Origin: Sphaerosporella brunnea
Taxonomy: Eukaryota > Ascomycota > Pezizomycetes > Pezizales > Pyronemataceae
DNA: 55,110 bases
Reading direction: 5' to 3'
Assembly: GCA_008704415.1 (NCBI GenBank)
Contig: VXIS01000320.1
Location: forward strand, 1-55,110
The position numbers and the translations under genes were made by a program. The notes beneath the pieces are model-generated. The model saw only the letters and a list, made by a program, of their open reading frames with translations. It ran no database searches and was not told the origin of the DNA. Shown here one piece after another: positions 1-10,418 of the stretch; the stretch's first letter is position 1, and every line of letters begins with the position of its first letter.

Positions 1-3
1 TAG

Positions 4-591
4 AATGTCAAGTTGGCCAAATCGAAAAACTCGGATGCTGAGTTGGCAGCCAAGGTCGAAGCGCTGGCAGCCGACAACGCTCAGATGAGAGCCGACAACG
101 CTCAGATGAGAGCCGACAACGCTCAGATGAGAGCCGACAACGCTGAGTTCCAACGGAATCTTATGGAGAGAATAAAAGCGGTGAGTTTTGTTCCAGCCAC
201 CATTCTAAAAGGGTTCAATGTTGATGCGGCCTGGGTTCAATAGATGGAGCGCACGGTGAGAGATGTAGCACTGCGAAAGTTACTTGGCATGGGAAGAGAT
301 ACTTTCGCCCAAAAGTGTCGATATCAACGATGGGAGGATATGAAAGATACTCTCGGCGTCGATTCGGCAAAGGAAATGATGATCAATGCGCTGGATGACG
401 ATCAAACAAAGAAGTGGGAGTGTAAGACCGGAAGCCTGGTGAGCCTGGTTGTTGACCCCAACGAACTCCGAGCACGCGGAAACTCGTCCGCGCACGACCA
501 CGATGTCCAGGAAATTCAGAATGCGGTGCAAAGCTTGCCAGAAGGCAAAACGAGAAAGATGCTCATCGAGTTGTCTGAGTATCTCTTCTAG
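4..591 (+). CDS. Coiled-coil protein with AQMRADN repeats (3' part, left copy)
   Basis: 3' exons of the gene that is complete on the other arm (20232-21362). Bases 1-3 are the TAG acceptor of an intron whose start lies outside the window. Exon 4-180 reads NVKLAKSKNSDAE and then three 7-residue AQMRADN repeats (a 21-nt tandem repeat at about 70-145) in a predicted coiled coil. Intron 181-243 (GTGAGT...TTCAATAG) follows, then exon 244-591 ending at a TAG. The C-terminal exon has an ARGNSSAHD motif, an R-x5-H pattern recalling HEPN domains, but the family is not recognised. The gene is truncated by the window edge rather than by mutation. Confidence 0.6.
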
Positions 592-1982
592 CGTATTAAA
601 TACATGAAAGAAGCGCGCGAACTGAGAAGGGATGGATGCGTTGATTTGGGGTTGCGATACATGGCTGATAGGTATTTGATACCTGGCGATTGATGTTTCT
701 TGTGGAGGCGTACTAGGGTACAAGGGTAATTCGGGTGCCGTTACACACATGCAAAGAGCACCCGACTTCTTTCCTCCATACAACCAAACAATGCCAAGAC
801 CTTTGTCGTTCACGAAGAAGTCAGTATTTTTTCTTCAAAACACTCAAAAAGGCTCTAGGGAGGCCTACAATGCCACCCCCAGCTTCACAAAGTTCTAGCA
901 GCAATCGTAGTGGCGTTGCCAGTTGCTGTTTGCTCGGGGAGCACCCGACTTAACGCTGTACCCGAGTCCTCTAAAACGGTGGATGTGTCTTGCTTTTTCT
1001 GAAATTTCTTTCTATGGGAGCTCTTTACTTCAGGGGTCACGAGAATATCACGTGAGGTGCGCTTACTCAGCGACGCGCGATTACTCAGCGACATCACGTT
1101 GGGCTGCCGTCTCCTTCCCCCCTTAGCCATCAACGCCGTCTAAGGCTGACCAAGAAGCTCTTTACTTCTGTGGACGTCGACGTCGTCGCCATGATCCCTC
1201 GGGTTTCTCGGTATCGTTTCCATTTTTGACATATCCGCAGCTCTCGCGAGCAGGATGCAGGGACGTCCGAATGGGGCGATTTTCTGGTGGTCGCTGACGG
1301 ATCTTCTCTTCTCGTTTATTATCCCCCAGAGAGGGAAATCACCGATTCGGTTCAGTCTCCTACTTACTGAAAAACTTGATATTCAGACTTCGATCAAAAT
1401 GGTGCGGAATAGTCACTGAGCCACGCAGCCCATTTCCGATTTCTCGGGGCCGTCCCAAAGCACCCATCGCCAGATTTCGATGTTGACGTTAAAACATGCC
1501 CTTCATTTAGAATCACTCGAGTGCGTGATTTGCTCCTGGAATCCGGTTTCTCGCCTGCCTCCGCCGGCGGTGGCGGCGGCGGCGGCGGGCGCTACTTCAA
1601 GTTCCTGAAATGGTATCTCCCAATCACCATGCCACCAGCCAGGCGACCAAGCTCATGACCCGTTCTCCCCAAGAATTCAGGACTCTTGACTCCGGTACAC
1701 ACGTCTACTGTTCTCCCAGATAGATACCCAACAGCAGGGCACACAAATAAGCAGCTTGGAACGAAATTGCATTCTACTTTCGGTCACTCATGGAAAATCC
1801 CTCCAAGTGAGATTGTGTGCTTGAATGCATGGGTTTGCGTCATTCAATTAGCGCCGAAGATTGTACCCCGAGCGTGGTCATTTCACGGCCTGTTCGGTTT
1901 GGTTGAGATATCTTTTCCAATGAAACTAGGAGTAATGCCCATTGAAAGCACTCAATTCGAGTACAGTCCATGTCTGTCTGTT
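592..1982. other. Intergenic, no gene seen (left copy)
   Basis: Lies between two convergent 3' ends. Open frames here are short and without coding character. A GCC/GGC-rich simple repeat sits at about 1555-1590. The same sequence recurs at 18841-20231. Confidence 0.5.
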
Positions 1983-3037
1983 CTACGTGTGCAAGTCCAG
2001 AACCATACCCTTAGCTGGGAACTCGTCACCCCTGATGACACCCGCCTTCTTCAGAATCTCGACCGTCTTGTCGACAACATTCGGCTCAACCTTCATACAA
2101 TCCTTCGAGAACTCGACCGTCTTCAACCACTCTCTAGCATCCTCGGCGGTGTAGTCCAGGTTGTTGGCGATGTAGTCCACAGCCTCGTCGCGGTGCGTGT
2201 TGAAGTACTTGACGCCCTCGTCGAGACCCTTCAGGAAAGCGCGCAGCGTGGCTACGCTGCCCACATTCTTGCTCACGGAGCTGTGGGCGACGATGTGCCA
2301 CGACGGCCACGGGGTGTAGATCTCGCCAATACGTTTGATTTCGTTGGAGTCGTAGTACTTCCTGTCCGTGTTTTCAGATCAGCCTCCGCCCTTGAATCCC
2401 CTCAGACAGAACACGCACTTGCTGGTAAAATGCTCCCACATGAACGCATCCGCCTCTTTCCCCTGGGCATGATCCTTGTTGACGGCATCCCTCAAGTTCT
2501 TAAAGTCATTCAACACAACCCAATCGAACGGCTCCTGCTCGGTGTTCAGCCAGCCCTGCTGGTCCGCCAGCACGTAGCCCATAACGTAGCTTCCGCTGCC
2601 GACCCTGCTGATTCCCAGCTTCTTTCCGCCGGCAAGGCTCTGCGCGTCGACCATGTCGCCCCGCTGGCCTCCCGTCGAAATCGCCCAGCACAGCGGCGTG
2701 TCCACGTACTTCCCCACCAGCTTGAAGGCGTCGGCACCCTTGCCCAGGGCCGCGATCCAGCCCTCAGTCAGGCCGATGGCGACGTCGAGGTCGCCGGATT
2801 CCAGCGATTTGGCCATAGCGCCGGTGCCGGAGGGGTACGGCAGGAGCTCCACGTTCAGGTGCCGGTCCGCGAAGAAGCCTTTGTTTTGCGCGAAGAAAAG
2901 AGGCGTGGAGAAGTGTTCTGTTTTTTTTTTTTGTTTTTTTTTGTTATTATTATTTGCCAGTCGAATTTTAGCAGTGGAAGATAGTGCTACTGACCGGGCA
3001 CGTAGCCCACTCGCAGAGTTTCGGGACCGGTAGACAT
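1983..3037 (-). CDS. Ca3427-like type-2 periplasmic-binding-fold protein (left copy)
   Basis: Three exons (3037-2995, 2917-2419, 2361-1983) give 306 aa. The N-terminus GYVPEHFSTPLFFAQ followed by an aromatic-rich alpha/beta fold matches the NMT1/THI5- and SsuA-like substrate-binding superfamily, specifically the fungal Ca3427-like group. There is no signal peptide, so the protein is probably cytosolic. Intron 1 ends in two long A tracts before CAG. Introns are in phases 1 and 2 and restore the family sequence exactly (VPEHFSTP; HFTSKKYYDS). The ligand and pathway are unknown; thiamine-precursor or sulfonate-like ligands are only analogies from relatives. An identical copy lies at 17786-18840. 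Confidence 0.85.
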
Positions 3038-3279
3038 ATTGTATATTGTTGGTGTGGTTGCTTGTTGCGATGGTGTTGAGGTGCTGAGATGACGTCTACT
3101 CTAAGCAGAGCGGGAGGTGGGGCAAAGCGAGCAAAGGGACTTCATTTGCAAGGGCCGAGAGCCGATTCCCGAGCGTGGAAGAGCAGAGATGAGAAAGCCT
3201 CCGCGGATGACAAAATAGAAGAGAGAGCCATCAAATGGTAGGTATCGGAAAATAAAAAAAAAGACACACAATCCCGCCG

Positions 3280-3895
3280 TCACTCCTTTTCTATCTGCTT
3301 ACCCCCAAAATACTGACCAGCCCCGACGGCCGCCGCCGCAATCCCCACCGCGCCCGCCGTTGCGAATTTCCACCTGCGCGCGCCCCATGCTCGAACGGGC
3401 TCCACCACCCTCCGCGCAAACCATGGCGCCGCCGCTACACTCGCTGCAATGCGTGCGGGCATCGCGAGTTTGACGACTGCATACGCTGTCCCCAGTCTAC
3501 AGCATGCATCAGCTCCCCTCCCACTAGGGGTGGGGAGAGTCAGGGACTTACTCCAGCAGTATCCTCGCGCCCTTATCCCCGCGGAACCATCCGTAGCCCT
3601 TCTTCTCACTCCAGCGCTGCAGCGACTCCATTTTCTGCGTCACGACCTCCTGCGAGATGCCGGGCGGGACCCATGACGTGGTATGGATGTACCAGAAGAT
3701 GCCGCCGACCGGAATGATGGCGGTGAGCTCGTGGAGGATCAGGAATGATGTTATGTACGACACGGGTTTGCCGGCGAAGAGAGCTGCGTAGCGTGAGAGC
3801 TTGCGCGGAAGTTTGGCGGGTGGCGGGGGAGGCGGGGGAGGCGCGGTCGAAAAGACCCGGCGGGATAGGAACGGGCGGAATGCGGTGGAGCGCAT
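3280..3895 (-). CDS. DUF1279 / FAM210-type mitochondrial membrane protein (left copy)
   Basis: Two exons (3895-3552, 3496-3280; 55-nt intron) encode 186 aa. The Arg/Ser-rich start followed by FST and a run of prolines is a typical mitochondrial presequence. The core has a hydrophobic segment (SYITSFLILHELTAIIPVGGIFWYI), an amphipathic region, and the second conserved block TAYAVVKLAMPARIAASVAAAPWFAR, which characterises DUF1279 (human FAM210A/B; yeast Nat2 belongs to the same family). A final Gly/Ala helix ends the protein. The role is organellar but biochemically unsettled. The start is the ATG that gives the presequence. The gene is repeated at 16928-17543. Confidence 0.85.
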
Positions 3896-4647
3896 GGTTG
3901 TGGTCTGAAGCGGAGCTGTGTTCCGACAACTTACGCGTAGGGGGTCGAGAATTACCGTTGCCTAACGAAGGCTGCTACAATATGTTTGTTTTCTGAAGTA
4001 TATAAGCATGTATAAAAAGCTTGGGTTCACCAAAGATAGAGCAACATCAACGCACCCTATTCTCTTAAGGACCGTGCACACCTTTTTGCCAAGTAACTAT
4101 CCATCTCCTTTTAGGAGGAGCTTCCGTGCTTGCAGAGGTGGCTCTTCGCCTTTTGCACACACTCTCAGAGTTTGTGCCCTCTGAGGGGGCATTTTCTACC
4201 AGGAATTTGGTCCACGGCAAGCAGAGAAACCGCTGAGAAAGCGCACAAGCTTTCGTACATCCATGCCAGCATGCGGCCACAGAGCTGGTATCAGGTACAG
4301 GATGAGCCTCAAAACTGATGGAACTTGAAAAGGAGTACGAGAATAATGAGGAGGAACCGGCATGGGCAATTATATAAGGGCGGTGAGGTTGCGAGAAAGG
4401 TTGAGGGCGCCGGCGCATGAGGTTCCCCAAACGCAAAAATAAGCCCATCTTCACTGGTTCTCACTCACTACCTCGTTAGTGACAAACTCACGCACTGGTT
4501 ACATGTCTCCGCTTCATGGGGTGTCACTCGGAAAAATCATGAAAAACATTTCCTGTGAGATACCGATGCATAATTCTACCATGTTGAACACAGCAAACCA
4601 AATTCCATTCCACCGAACTCTTCCCAAATCTAGCAACACAACAAAGT
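3896..4647. other. Intergenic, with a doubtful 129-codon frame
   Basis: A minus-strand open frame (4454-4065) starts near a TATATAA box (around 4374, minus strand) and has no recognisable domain. It is Ser/Arg-rich with a single Trp-rich end, so I do not call it a gene. The rest looks like untranslated DNA between the kinase 3' end and the DUF1279 gene. It recurs at 16176-16927. Confidence 0.4.
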
Positions 4648-6762
4648 CTAAAACAGCTGCATATTTTCAAGCTTGGCCAACTCCGCCTGTTCATGCTCGT
4701 CGCTCAGATCTCTCCAAAACGGAGTCTCACTCTTCGGCAAGCCGATGGGCCAAAACTCCTCCTTGTACTCTTCCCAGTCCTCCAAGAACTTTCCCGCCCT
4801 CTTGACATGTTTCGTCAACAAAAAGCCGTGTCTGATGATCTCAAAGAACCTCCGCAACCACCTTCCCCTGGGCCCAAACGCATCCTTCGTGTATCCCGGC
4901 AGTGTTTGTTCAATCCTAAGGATAAACATATCCCTGACCCTGATATCTTCCGCAGACAGGGTCGGCCGGTCAGGAAGTGCATCAACGTCGCCATCCCACT
5001 CCTCGCCCATTTCTTCCTCAATGTTTGGCTTCCACAACCACATGGGCGGGCGTCTCGCTAACACAGGAGGTAAAGCTAAAACATCGTCCCACTTTGTCAT
5101 GCCGGAAATATACAGCTGCTCCGAATTGGTAGATTCGATCGCGGGGCCCCAATGGAAGGCCAAATTCCTGGGCTCCAGGTCTCCATGCCACAACACCATC
5201 CTTTCAGGCAAGTCCGTCGAGAAAGGCCCGACGTAATCGCCAAACTGGTCGAAGAAACGAAGGCCATCCATTTCCTCGGCCACGACGCGGAGTTTATCCC
5301 AGATGTGGTCGTAGGACGTCAGGAACCACTTGCTCTCTCGCAGAGGCCACCCTTTGATCAGCGACTGGAATATCCCCTTCAGGTTCTTCTGTGTGGGGAC
5401 TCGAACGCCGGAGCCCAACCCCACCAGCTTGACAGAGGTGGGAGGATCCTCATCCGAAGAAAAGTTCTGCATTGGGGACATGACATAGGTAGTTGGGAGA
5501 TCCCAGGCGCTGACCAACTTCCCTGCTTCCGGGAAGCGGATCTGTTCCTGAGCCGTCAACAAGTCGACGAGCTGTTCACACAGCTCGAATCTAGTTTTCA
5601 GCTTCGTCTTCCATTTATCGCAATTCCGGAGGACATCCTCATACCACTCGACCAGGATGTACGGCAGCCTCATCTCATTGTTGGGCGTGCAATCATATGC
5701 GAACCAGATGGGTGTCGGAATGATATTTGAAGCCAACGGCAGCTGTCTCAGAAAATTCAGTACCGCGACTTCGTGCTGGATGTTTTTGTTGACGCCTTCA
5801 CAGGTGGTCCACATTTTTGATTTCCGGGGAATGCGCAGGATCATCGGGAGTTGGTATTGCTGCCCCTTGGACTTGCCGTGTTGGCGTTTGGGATAGCGGA
5901 TACCAAGGATCCGGTGAGACCGCCCTCCGAGATCTTCGATCTGCGCGGACCCCGTGTGTCCAAGGTTCAGGTCTCTGATAAGTACCGGCACCTGCTTTTG
6001 GAACTTTGCGAATGGCTGCTGGGCGCCGACTTCAGGAGGGTCTGGGGTGAACAGGTAGGGAGAATCATCTTCATCGGAGGACTCATGATTCTCCTCTTCC
6101 CCTTCTTCATCGTCCTGGTAGCTGTTGACATCGCTGTCTGTCTTGTCAAAATCACAAAGGCTGCAAAGGCTGTAACTAGCTGATTCAGGAGTTACAAAAC
6201 TATCCGTTCCCGGGAGGTTACCGCCGTCACGACCGCCGCCACGGTAGGCAAGCGCGGACTCGGGCGTGTTTTGTCGGCTACACCGCCAGTCTGAACACGT
6301 ACTGGTGGGAGGGCACTCGGGTTTCTTTTGCTCAGCCACAGGCGATGAGTCGTGCCATAAAGATTCGGTTGCAGCCGGCGTTCCAAAATTGCAGCTAGAC
6401 GCCTGACAGTCACGAAAAGGAGGGGATGCGGGCCCCGGGGTTGTTTGAGGGGTAGCGATGGGGTTGGTGGTGGTGGGGCTGGTAATGGCTTCGGTGGGGA
6501 CGGTCAGGTTGGAGTCCTCCGGAGTTCCAGGATTGCAGTCGGGCTGGCTGCAGCCATCGCAGTCAGCGGGAGCGGGAGCGGGCTCGGTTTTTTCCTCAGT
6601 GATGGGGGTGGGGCTGGGGATGGGGGTGGTGATGGGTTCGACGGAGGTGGAAGAGCTATCGATGGCGGGGAGAGCACTGGGCTGTTCGGGGGAAGGTGAA
6701 CAGCGTTCGCAGGTCATTGTTGCGGTTACTGTTGTCGATGATGGGAAGTTTTCACGGCTCAT
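4648..6762 (-). CDS. APH-like phosphotransferase domain protein, 704 aa (left copy)
   Basis: Single-exon gene. Residues 1 to about 240 are low-complexity (Pro/Thr/Ser-rich, then an acidic Asp/Glu stretch) and are probably disordered. The C-terminal half is a kinase-like fold of the fungal aminoglycoside/choline phosphotransferase type: the catalytic loop WHGDLEPRN (His about 526, Asn about 533) fits the HxDxxxxN Brenner motif, preceded by MILRIPRK, which may hold the nucleotide-binding lysine. The substrate is unknown; such expanded fungal families are rarely characterised. The start at 6762 is the first ATG, and a second in-frame ATG 15 codons downstream is the only usable one in the other copy. 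Confidence 0.8.
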   Translation of the reverse strand: MSRENFPSSTTVTATMTCERCSPSPEQPSALPAIDSSSTSVEPITTPIPSPTPITEEKTEPAPAPADCDGCSQPDCNPGTPEDSNLTVPTEAITSPTTTNPIATPQTTPGPASPPFRDCQASSCNFGTPAATESLWHDSSPVAEQKKPECPPTSTCSDWRCSRQNTPESALAYRGGGRDGGNLPGTDSFVTPESASYSLCSLCDFDKTDSDVNSYQDDEEGEEENHESSDEDDSPYLFTPDPPEVGAQQPFAKFQKQVPVLIRDLNLGHTGSAQIEDLGGRSHRILGIRYPKRQHGKSKGQQYQLPMILRIPRKSKMWTTCEGVNKNIQHEVAVLNFLRQLPLASNIIPTPIWFAYDCTPNNEMRLPYILVEWYEDVLRNCDKWKTKLKTRFELCEQLVDLLTAQEQIRFPEAGKLVSAWDLPTTYVMSPMQNFSSDEDPPTSVKLVGLGSGVRVPTQKNLKGIFQSLIKGWPLRESKWFLTSYDHIWDKLRVVAEEMDGLRFFDQFGDYVGPFSTDLPERMVLWHGDLEPRNLAFHWGPAIESTNSEQLYISGMTKWDDVLALPPVLARRPPMWLWKPNIEEEMGEEWDGDVDALPDRPTLSAEDIRVRDMFILRIEQTLPGYTKDAFGPRGRWLRRFFEIIRHGFLLTKHVKRAGKFLEDWEEYKEEFWPIGLPKSETPFWRDLSDEHEQAELAKLENMQLF

Positions 6763-7218
6763 GGGGTGGTTTTATCGAGGTTGGGACAAAGCCGGGTGGA
6801 TTGAGAGGGGAATAAAGACTTTGGTGCTACTGCCTTCTTGAGCAATCGGACGCAAGTGCGAGAATGGGTGGTTGATAAATATGGATCGAGGACCTTGTTT
6901 CGTTGTTCCATCCGGTCTCATGTGGAAGGAATGTGCATAATCGGCCAATATTAAATTCCCATTCCTGTGACAGATTTAGCCCTAGATCACGCCTCATTCG
7001 ATACAAACAATACAAGCTTGAAAGAAGAAGCCTCAGCACCAAATTCACATTCCAAATGATATTTCGTGATTCATGCATGCACAACAGGGATAGAGAGAAA
7101 ACGCCCAATCACAACGAACGGCCAACGCTTCCAAATCACAACTCCATTGATGTTAACACAATCTGCTGCAGCGCAAACAACGAGAACCACAACAGGGCAA
7201 AAAAAATGCACGTTCCGT
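6763..7218. other. Intergenic, 5' of kinase and 3' of p24
   Basis: Contains the upstream region of the minus-strand kinase gene. No gene or RNA is recognised. The equivalent in the right arm is 13606-14105. Confidence 0.5.
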
Positions 7219-8027
7219 TCAAACATAGCCTAGAGTACGCTTCAGCATTAATCAGGGTGATGCAAGACCCCAAGGCCAACCCAACACGCGGTAGTCGACC
7301 AAGGCAAAGAGGGGGAAGGGATGGGGAAGGGGGATCTCACCTTTCCTTGCACCCTGGAAGAAGAAGCGTACCACAAACACCTGAAGGCACGACATGGTCA
7401 CCATCATCAACGACTCGATCACCGAGAAGTTGAAGATACGAGACTCGGTGGAGCGGACGGTGCTAAAGTTACGGTTCTCACGGGTGCGGAAGTATTTTTG
7501 GTTGCGGGCAATGGTGGAGAGTTGGCCGGAAAGTTTAAATAGAGACTCTTCGAGTGAGGAGAGGTGTTCCGGCGATGTTCCCTGCTTTGACGGAAGCTCG
7601 GCTTTCTCTTCGTTCTCGATCGCAATTTCGAAGTCGACCATCTTCTCGGCGAAAGTGGACATGTCGTTGTCGAAGCAGAACGAGTACTCACCGATCTCGT
7701 TCGCCGTGAACACGAAGTCACCCTGTCGCTCCTTGCTGCCGTCAAGGATCACTTTGTTGTTCGGGCCGGTCACTTTGTAGTCGACGTCGAAGGAACCACC
7801 GGATTGCACCTGCTATTGGGTCAGCACTCCCGTCAAGCGGCTACAGTGTGATTGGAGCTTACGGCGAAGTAGAAGGCGACTTTGGAATTCCGCTTGTCAT
7901 TGTTGATGTAGAAGCATTGCTGCTCGTTGGCGTGCAGCTTGTAGGTGAGGGCGGTGGCAGTTGCGGAGGGGACCAACAGGCACAGCGCGGCCAGCACGGC
8001 AGCTCCAAGCATCGGTATTAATCGCAT
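7219..8027 (-). CDS. p24 (emp24/gp25L) family cargo receptor, intact copy
   Basis: Three exons (8027-7863, 7809-7341, 7229-7219) encode 214 aa, the usual p24 length. In order: a signal peptide (MRLIPMLGAAVLAALCLL), a GOLD domain with the two expected cysteines (QQCFYIN and YSFCFDN), a coiled-coil stalk, a transmembrane helix, and a short cytosolic tail FFFQGARKGYV with the FF motif used for COPII export. The last exon is only 11 nt (codes the end of GYV) after a 111-nt intron, so an ORF search misses the true C-terminus. It should act in ER-Golgi vesicle traffic. The tail suggests the Erp/delta-beta branch, but I do not assign a paralogue. The right-arm counterpart (12706-13605) is unreadable. 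Confidence 0.93.
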
Positions 8028-8689
8028 CGTGTGGGGTCGTAAATTCGTAGCTGACAGATTTTTCTTTGCTGTTGTGGGGTTGTTCCGGGGGGGGGGGGCG
8101 GTCGTGGAATAGGAGAGTATCCTATCTTCCTTCATGCGTGTTGTTGTCGTGTCGTTAAGTTCCGGGGCGGGTAGCTTCGCTGACAAAGCGCAGATCTCAG
8201 ACTGGTGGTAGGGGGGGACATGTGATCGCCACTTTTGGTAGCATTCGCTGCTCAGCCACAGTGCCGCGTTCAGCATTAGCCACAGCCAGAGTGGAGCAAC
8301 TAGAGCTGCACTTCGCGGGGATCCCCGGCCAGTTGCTGCACGATCGCGAACCCTTGTCAGAGAGAGACGATCCGACAAGAGGAGGAGACGCCGAAGAGAA
8401 GAGAGCGACCCACACCAGCGTCATCACCTGCGTTGCTTGCTCTTGCTCAAAATCAAACCCCCTCCAACGGCAGCCAGCCAGCAGCAACCACAACAGCAAC
8501 ACGCAGCTCTGCAAACTGCCGTCTTTTGTGATCTTGCTTGCTCTTTCAACTTCAACCCCCCCCCCATGCGAACCCCTCGTCCTTGAATTCTCCAGTGCAT
8601 CACCACCACCACCACCAACTACCAACCACGCCACCCATCGCAACAACCACCAACCCAAATACCAATTATCCGCTGCACGAGACCAAGCT
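8028..8689. promoter_or_regulatory. Shared divergent 5' region of p24 and Ulp2-like genes
   Basis: 662 bp between two divergent start codons. It holds a G homopolymer at about 8087-8099 and a C homopolymer at about 8560-8570, plus CCA/CAA-rich simple sequence nearer the Ulp2-like start. No TATA box is obvious. The mirrored region is 12041-12705. Confidence 0.5.
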
Positions 8690-10418
8690 ATGCCCCGGGG
8701 TTTTGGTGATGGGAAGCCCCCGCGGGAACTAGAAGACGATCCCATTGACGACGAGGAACAGCCGCGACGAACATCAATCACCAGCACACGACCACCGGTC
8801 AGTGAACAGTAACAAGATTCCCCCCCCCCCCCCACCCCTTGTCCGCACAAAACTGAACAAATCCATGTTGTCTCTCCCCAGGTGAATAACATCAGCCTGG
8901 GTCAACGCGGGGCGAAAGAAGAGAGATATCTCCCTTACGCGTCGGTACACCATCACCATGTTACAAACCGGCGACTTGCAATACTGATTTTTGACATAGG
9001 ACCACGGGCCATGTAGATGAACAAGATATTATCGGCCCACCTTTTAGCGATCGCCGTAACACCATGAGCGGCACAGCGGTTCTGGTAGGTTCCCCACCTC
9101 CCACCCATCGATCCACCTCCCACCCACCGATCCACCTCCCACCCACCGATCCACCTCCCACCCACCGATCCACCTTCGCGCGCTCCCACCAGGTCGTTAC
9201 TCATTTGACTACGCTAGTAGAGCGGTTACCATAGGCCCAGAAATACCCTTCATGGCTCGTCAAACACAAGCCGAAAACGCCAGCAAACGAGTATACAAGA
9301 AGTTGAGCAACTACAGGCTGAGCAGGCCAAGAAGCGTTGTGTCTCTGGGTTCGAACCTGCATCAACGTTCTCTGATGAGGAAAAAAGGCCCGCTCGGACG
9401 AAGCAGCGCACCGGGATGGGTGCCGGAATTGGAAGGAGTAAACAGGCGCAGGCAGCGGCACAAGCCAAGAAGAGCGTCCATCTAGACCCCTCGTCCGACG
9501 ATGACGACCAGTACAGACAACTTCAGCTTCCCCCACGCTTTAAAAAGGAAGAGAACCAAAAGAGATACGACGACAACGTGAGCAGCGCATTGAAATATGT
9601 ATCCACCAAGACGTCAACTCGTAGGAACGCGCAGAAAGGCAAGCTGGTGTCTCGAAAGCTAACAGGGTGGAAGCTTTCAACCTTCCAATTTGGAACCGAT
9701 CAAGTGGATTCGTCGAAAGATGGTGCACTTGAATTGGTCATTACTAATAAGGCCATCAAAGTCATGAGGGATGGAAATGAGTGGCCTGTCGAGTGGAACA
9801 AGCTGCTCCAATTGAAGGTCGGGCCAAGTTCGTTTGCACTCATCTTTGAGGGAAATAGGGAAAACCGGTTCGGCTACTTTGCCTTAGCCAGGAGTAGCGA
9901 TATGAGTGCTGTAACTGAAGCTTTGGGGAAACTTCTACCAGAAGCTATTTCTTACGTAGATGAGTACGGTTTTCTATCTAATTAGACTGTATTCTCTTAT
10001 TAATGATTACTTTAGAGGGGCTATTCGGAAGCATTACAACAACATCATGGTATGGCAAGAGAAACGCGATCTTGCGCTACCCCTTGTCGATGATCCGTCC
10101 GACGCCAAGCAACAGCAGGAAAACAACGACCGCCAGTGTGCGGAGATGCTTAATGGAGAGATGCGGAAAGAGGGGCTGCATCGAATGACCCGCAGCAACA
10201 AACCGGTTCTGCAGGTGGAGATTCCGAGTCTCTCTCCGAGGCGGCCGCAGCTCAGTAAGCCTGTCATCATGGAGACTACCAAGCGTACTCTCGCTCGCCC
10301 GGTTTCGCTCGAAGATTCCGACGATCACAAGGACAAGGAAACAGTTCCAACTTTGCAACCGAAGCCACTCCCGCCGCGGTGGTCAAACAACGTTGGAACT
10401 GTTTCCTTGTCCTTGTGA
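8690..10418 (+). CDS. Probable Ulp2-type SUMO protease gene, N-terminal half, cut by the palindrome axis (left copy)
   Basis: Five exons (8690-8797, 8882-8940, 9000-9084, 9221-9963, 10016-10418) with consistent phases give 465 aa. Visible parts: a basic/acidic N-terminus (MPRGFGDGKPPRELEDD), a Gln/Lys-rich helix at about 108-125, a beta-rich PH-like module at about 231-325 (LTGWKLSTFQFG ... ALGKLLP), then a charged linker with TRSNKPV and TKRTLARP. That layout resembles the region upstream of the peptidase domain in fungal Ulp2/SENP6-7-like desumoylases, but no peptidase domain is present. The frame crosses the 40-nt spacer and stops in the complement of its own sequence (tail VGTVSLSL), so this end is an artefact of the fold-back. 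The family call is tentative. Confidence 0.55.
9091..9175 (+). repeat. 19-bp minisatellite inside an intron
   Basis: Four tandem units of CCACCTCCCACCCACCGAT (the first unit has ATCGAT) lie within intron 9085-9220 of the Ulp2-like gene. The same array is present in the mirror copy (about 11567-11651). Confidence 0.85.

Larger units (their letters stand above)
1..10351. repeat. Left arm of a >=10.35-kb palindrome
   Basis: Every gene and intergenic block here is found again, reverse-complemented, at 10392-20822. Paired coordinates add to 20823 from the window start to about 6760, to 20824 up to about 7230, to 20730 around 8250-8800, and to 20742-20743 near the axis. The shifts are due to a few short indels. 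The match holds right to base 1, so the outer end of this arm lies outside the window or is a contig end. Apart from one noisy segment in the other arm, differences are a handful of homopolymer indels and a substitution at 10302 (G here, T in the other arm). Confidence 0.97.

Noticed and set aside
1686..2984. Long 432-codon frame opposite the binding-fold gene (also 17839-19137 on the other strand)
   Set aside because: It is an antisense shadow of the spliced Ca3427-like gene; it runs through that gene's introns and has no domain of its own.
4065..4454. 129-codon frame with a TATA-like box (mirror 16369-16758)
   Set aside because: No homology or splice support; kept only as a note in the intergenic entry.
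8197..8892. Gly- and Ser-rich frames opposite the Ulp2-like first exons
   Set aside because: Composition comes from CCA/CAA simple sequence and homopolymers, and the opposite strand has a consistent spliced model.
10352..10391. Spacer as an unremoved SMRTbell-type adapter
   Set aside because: The 40 nt do not resemble a known hairpin adapter as I recall it and they extend the left gene's frame sensibly, so a different fold-back mechanism is needed.
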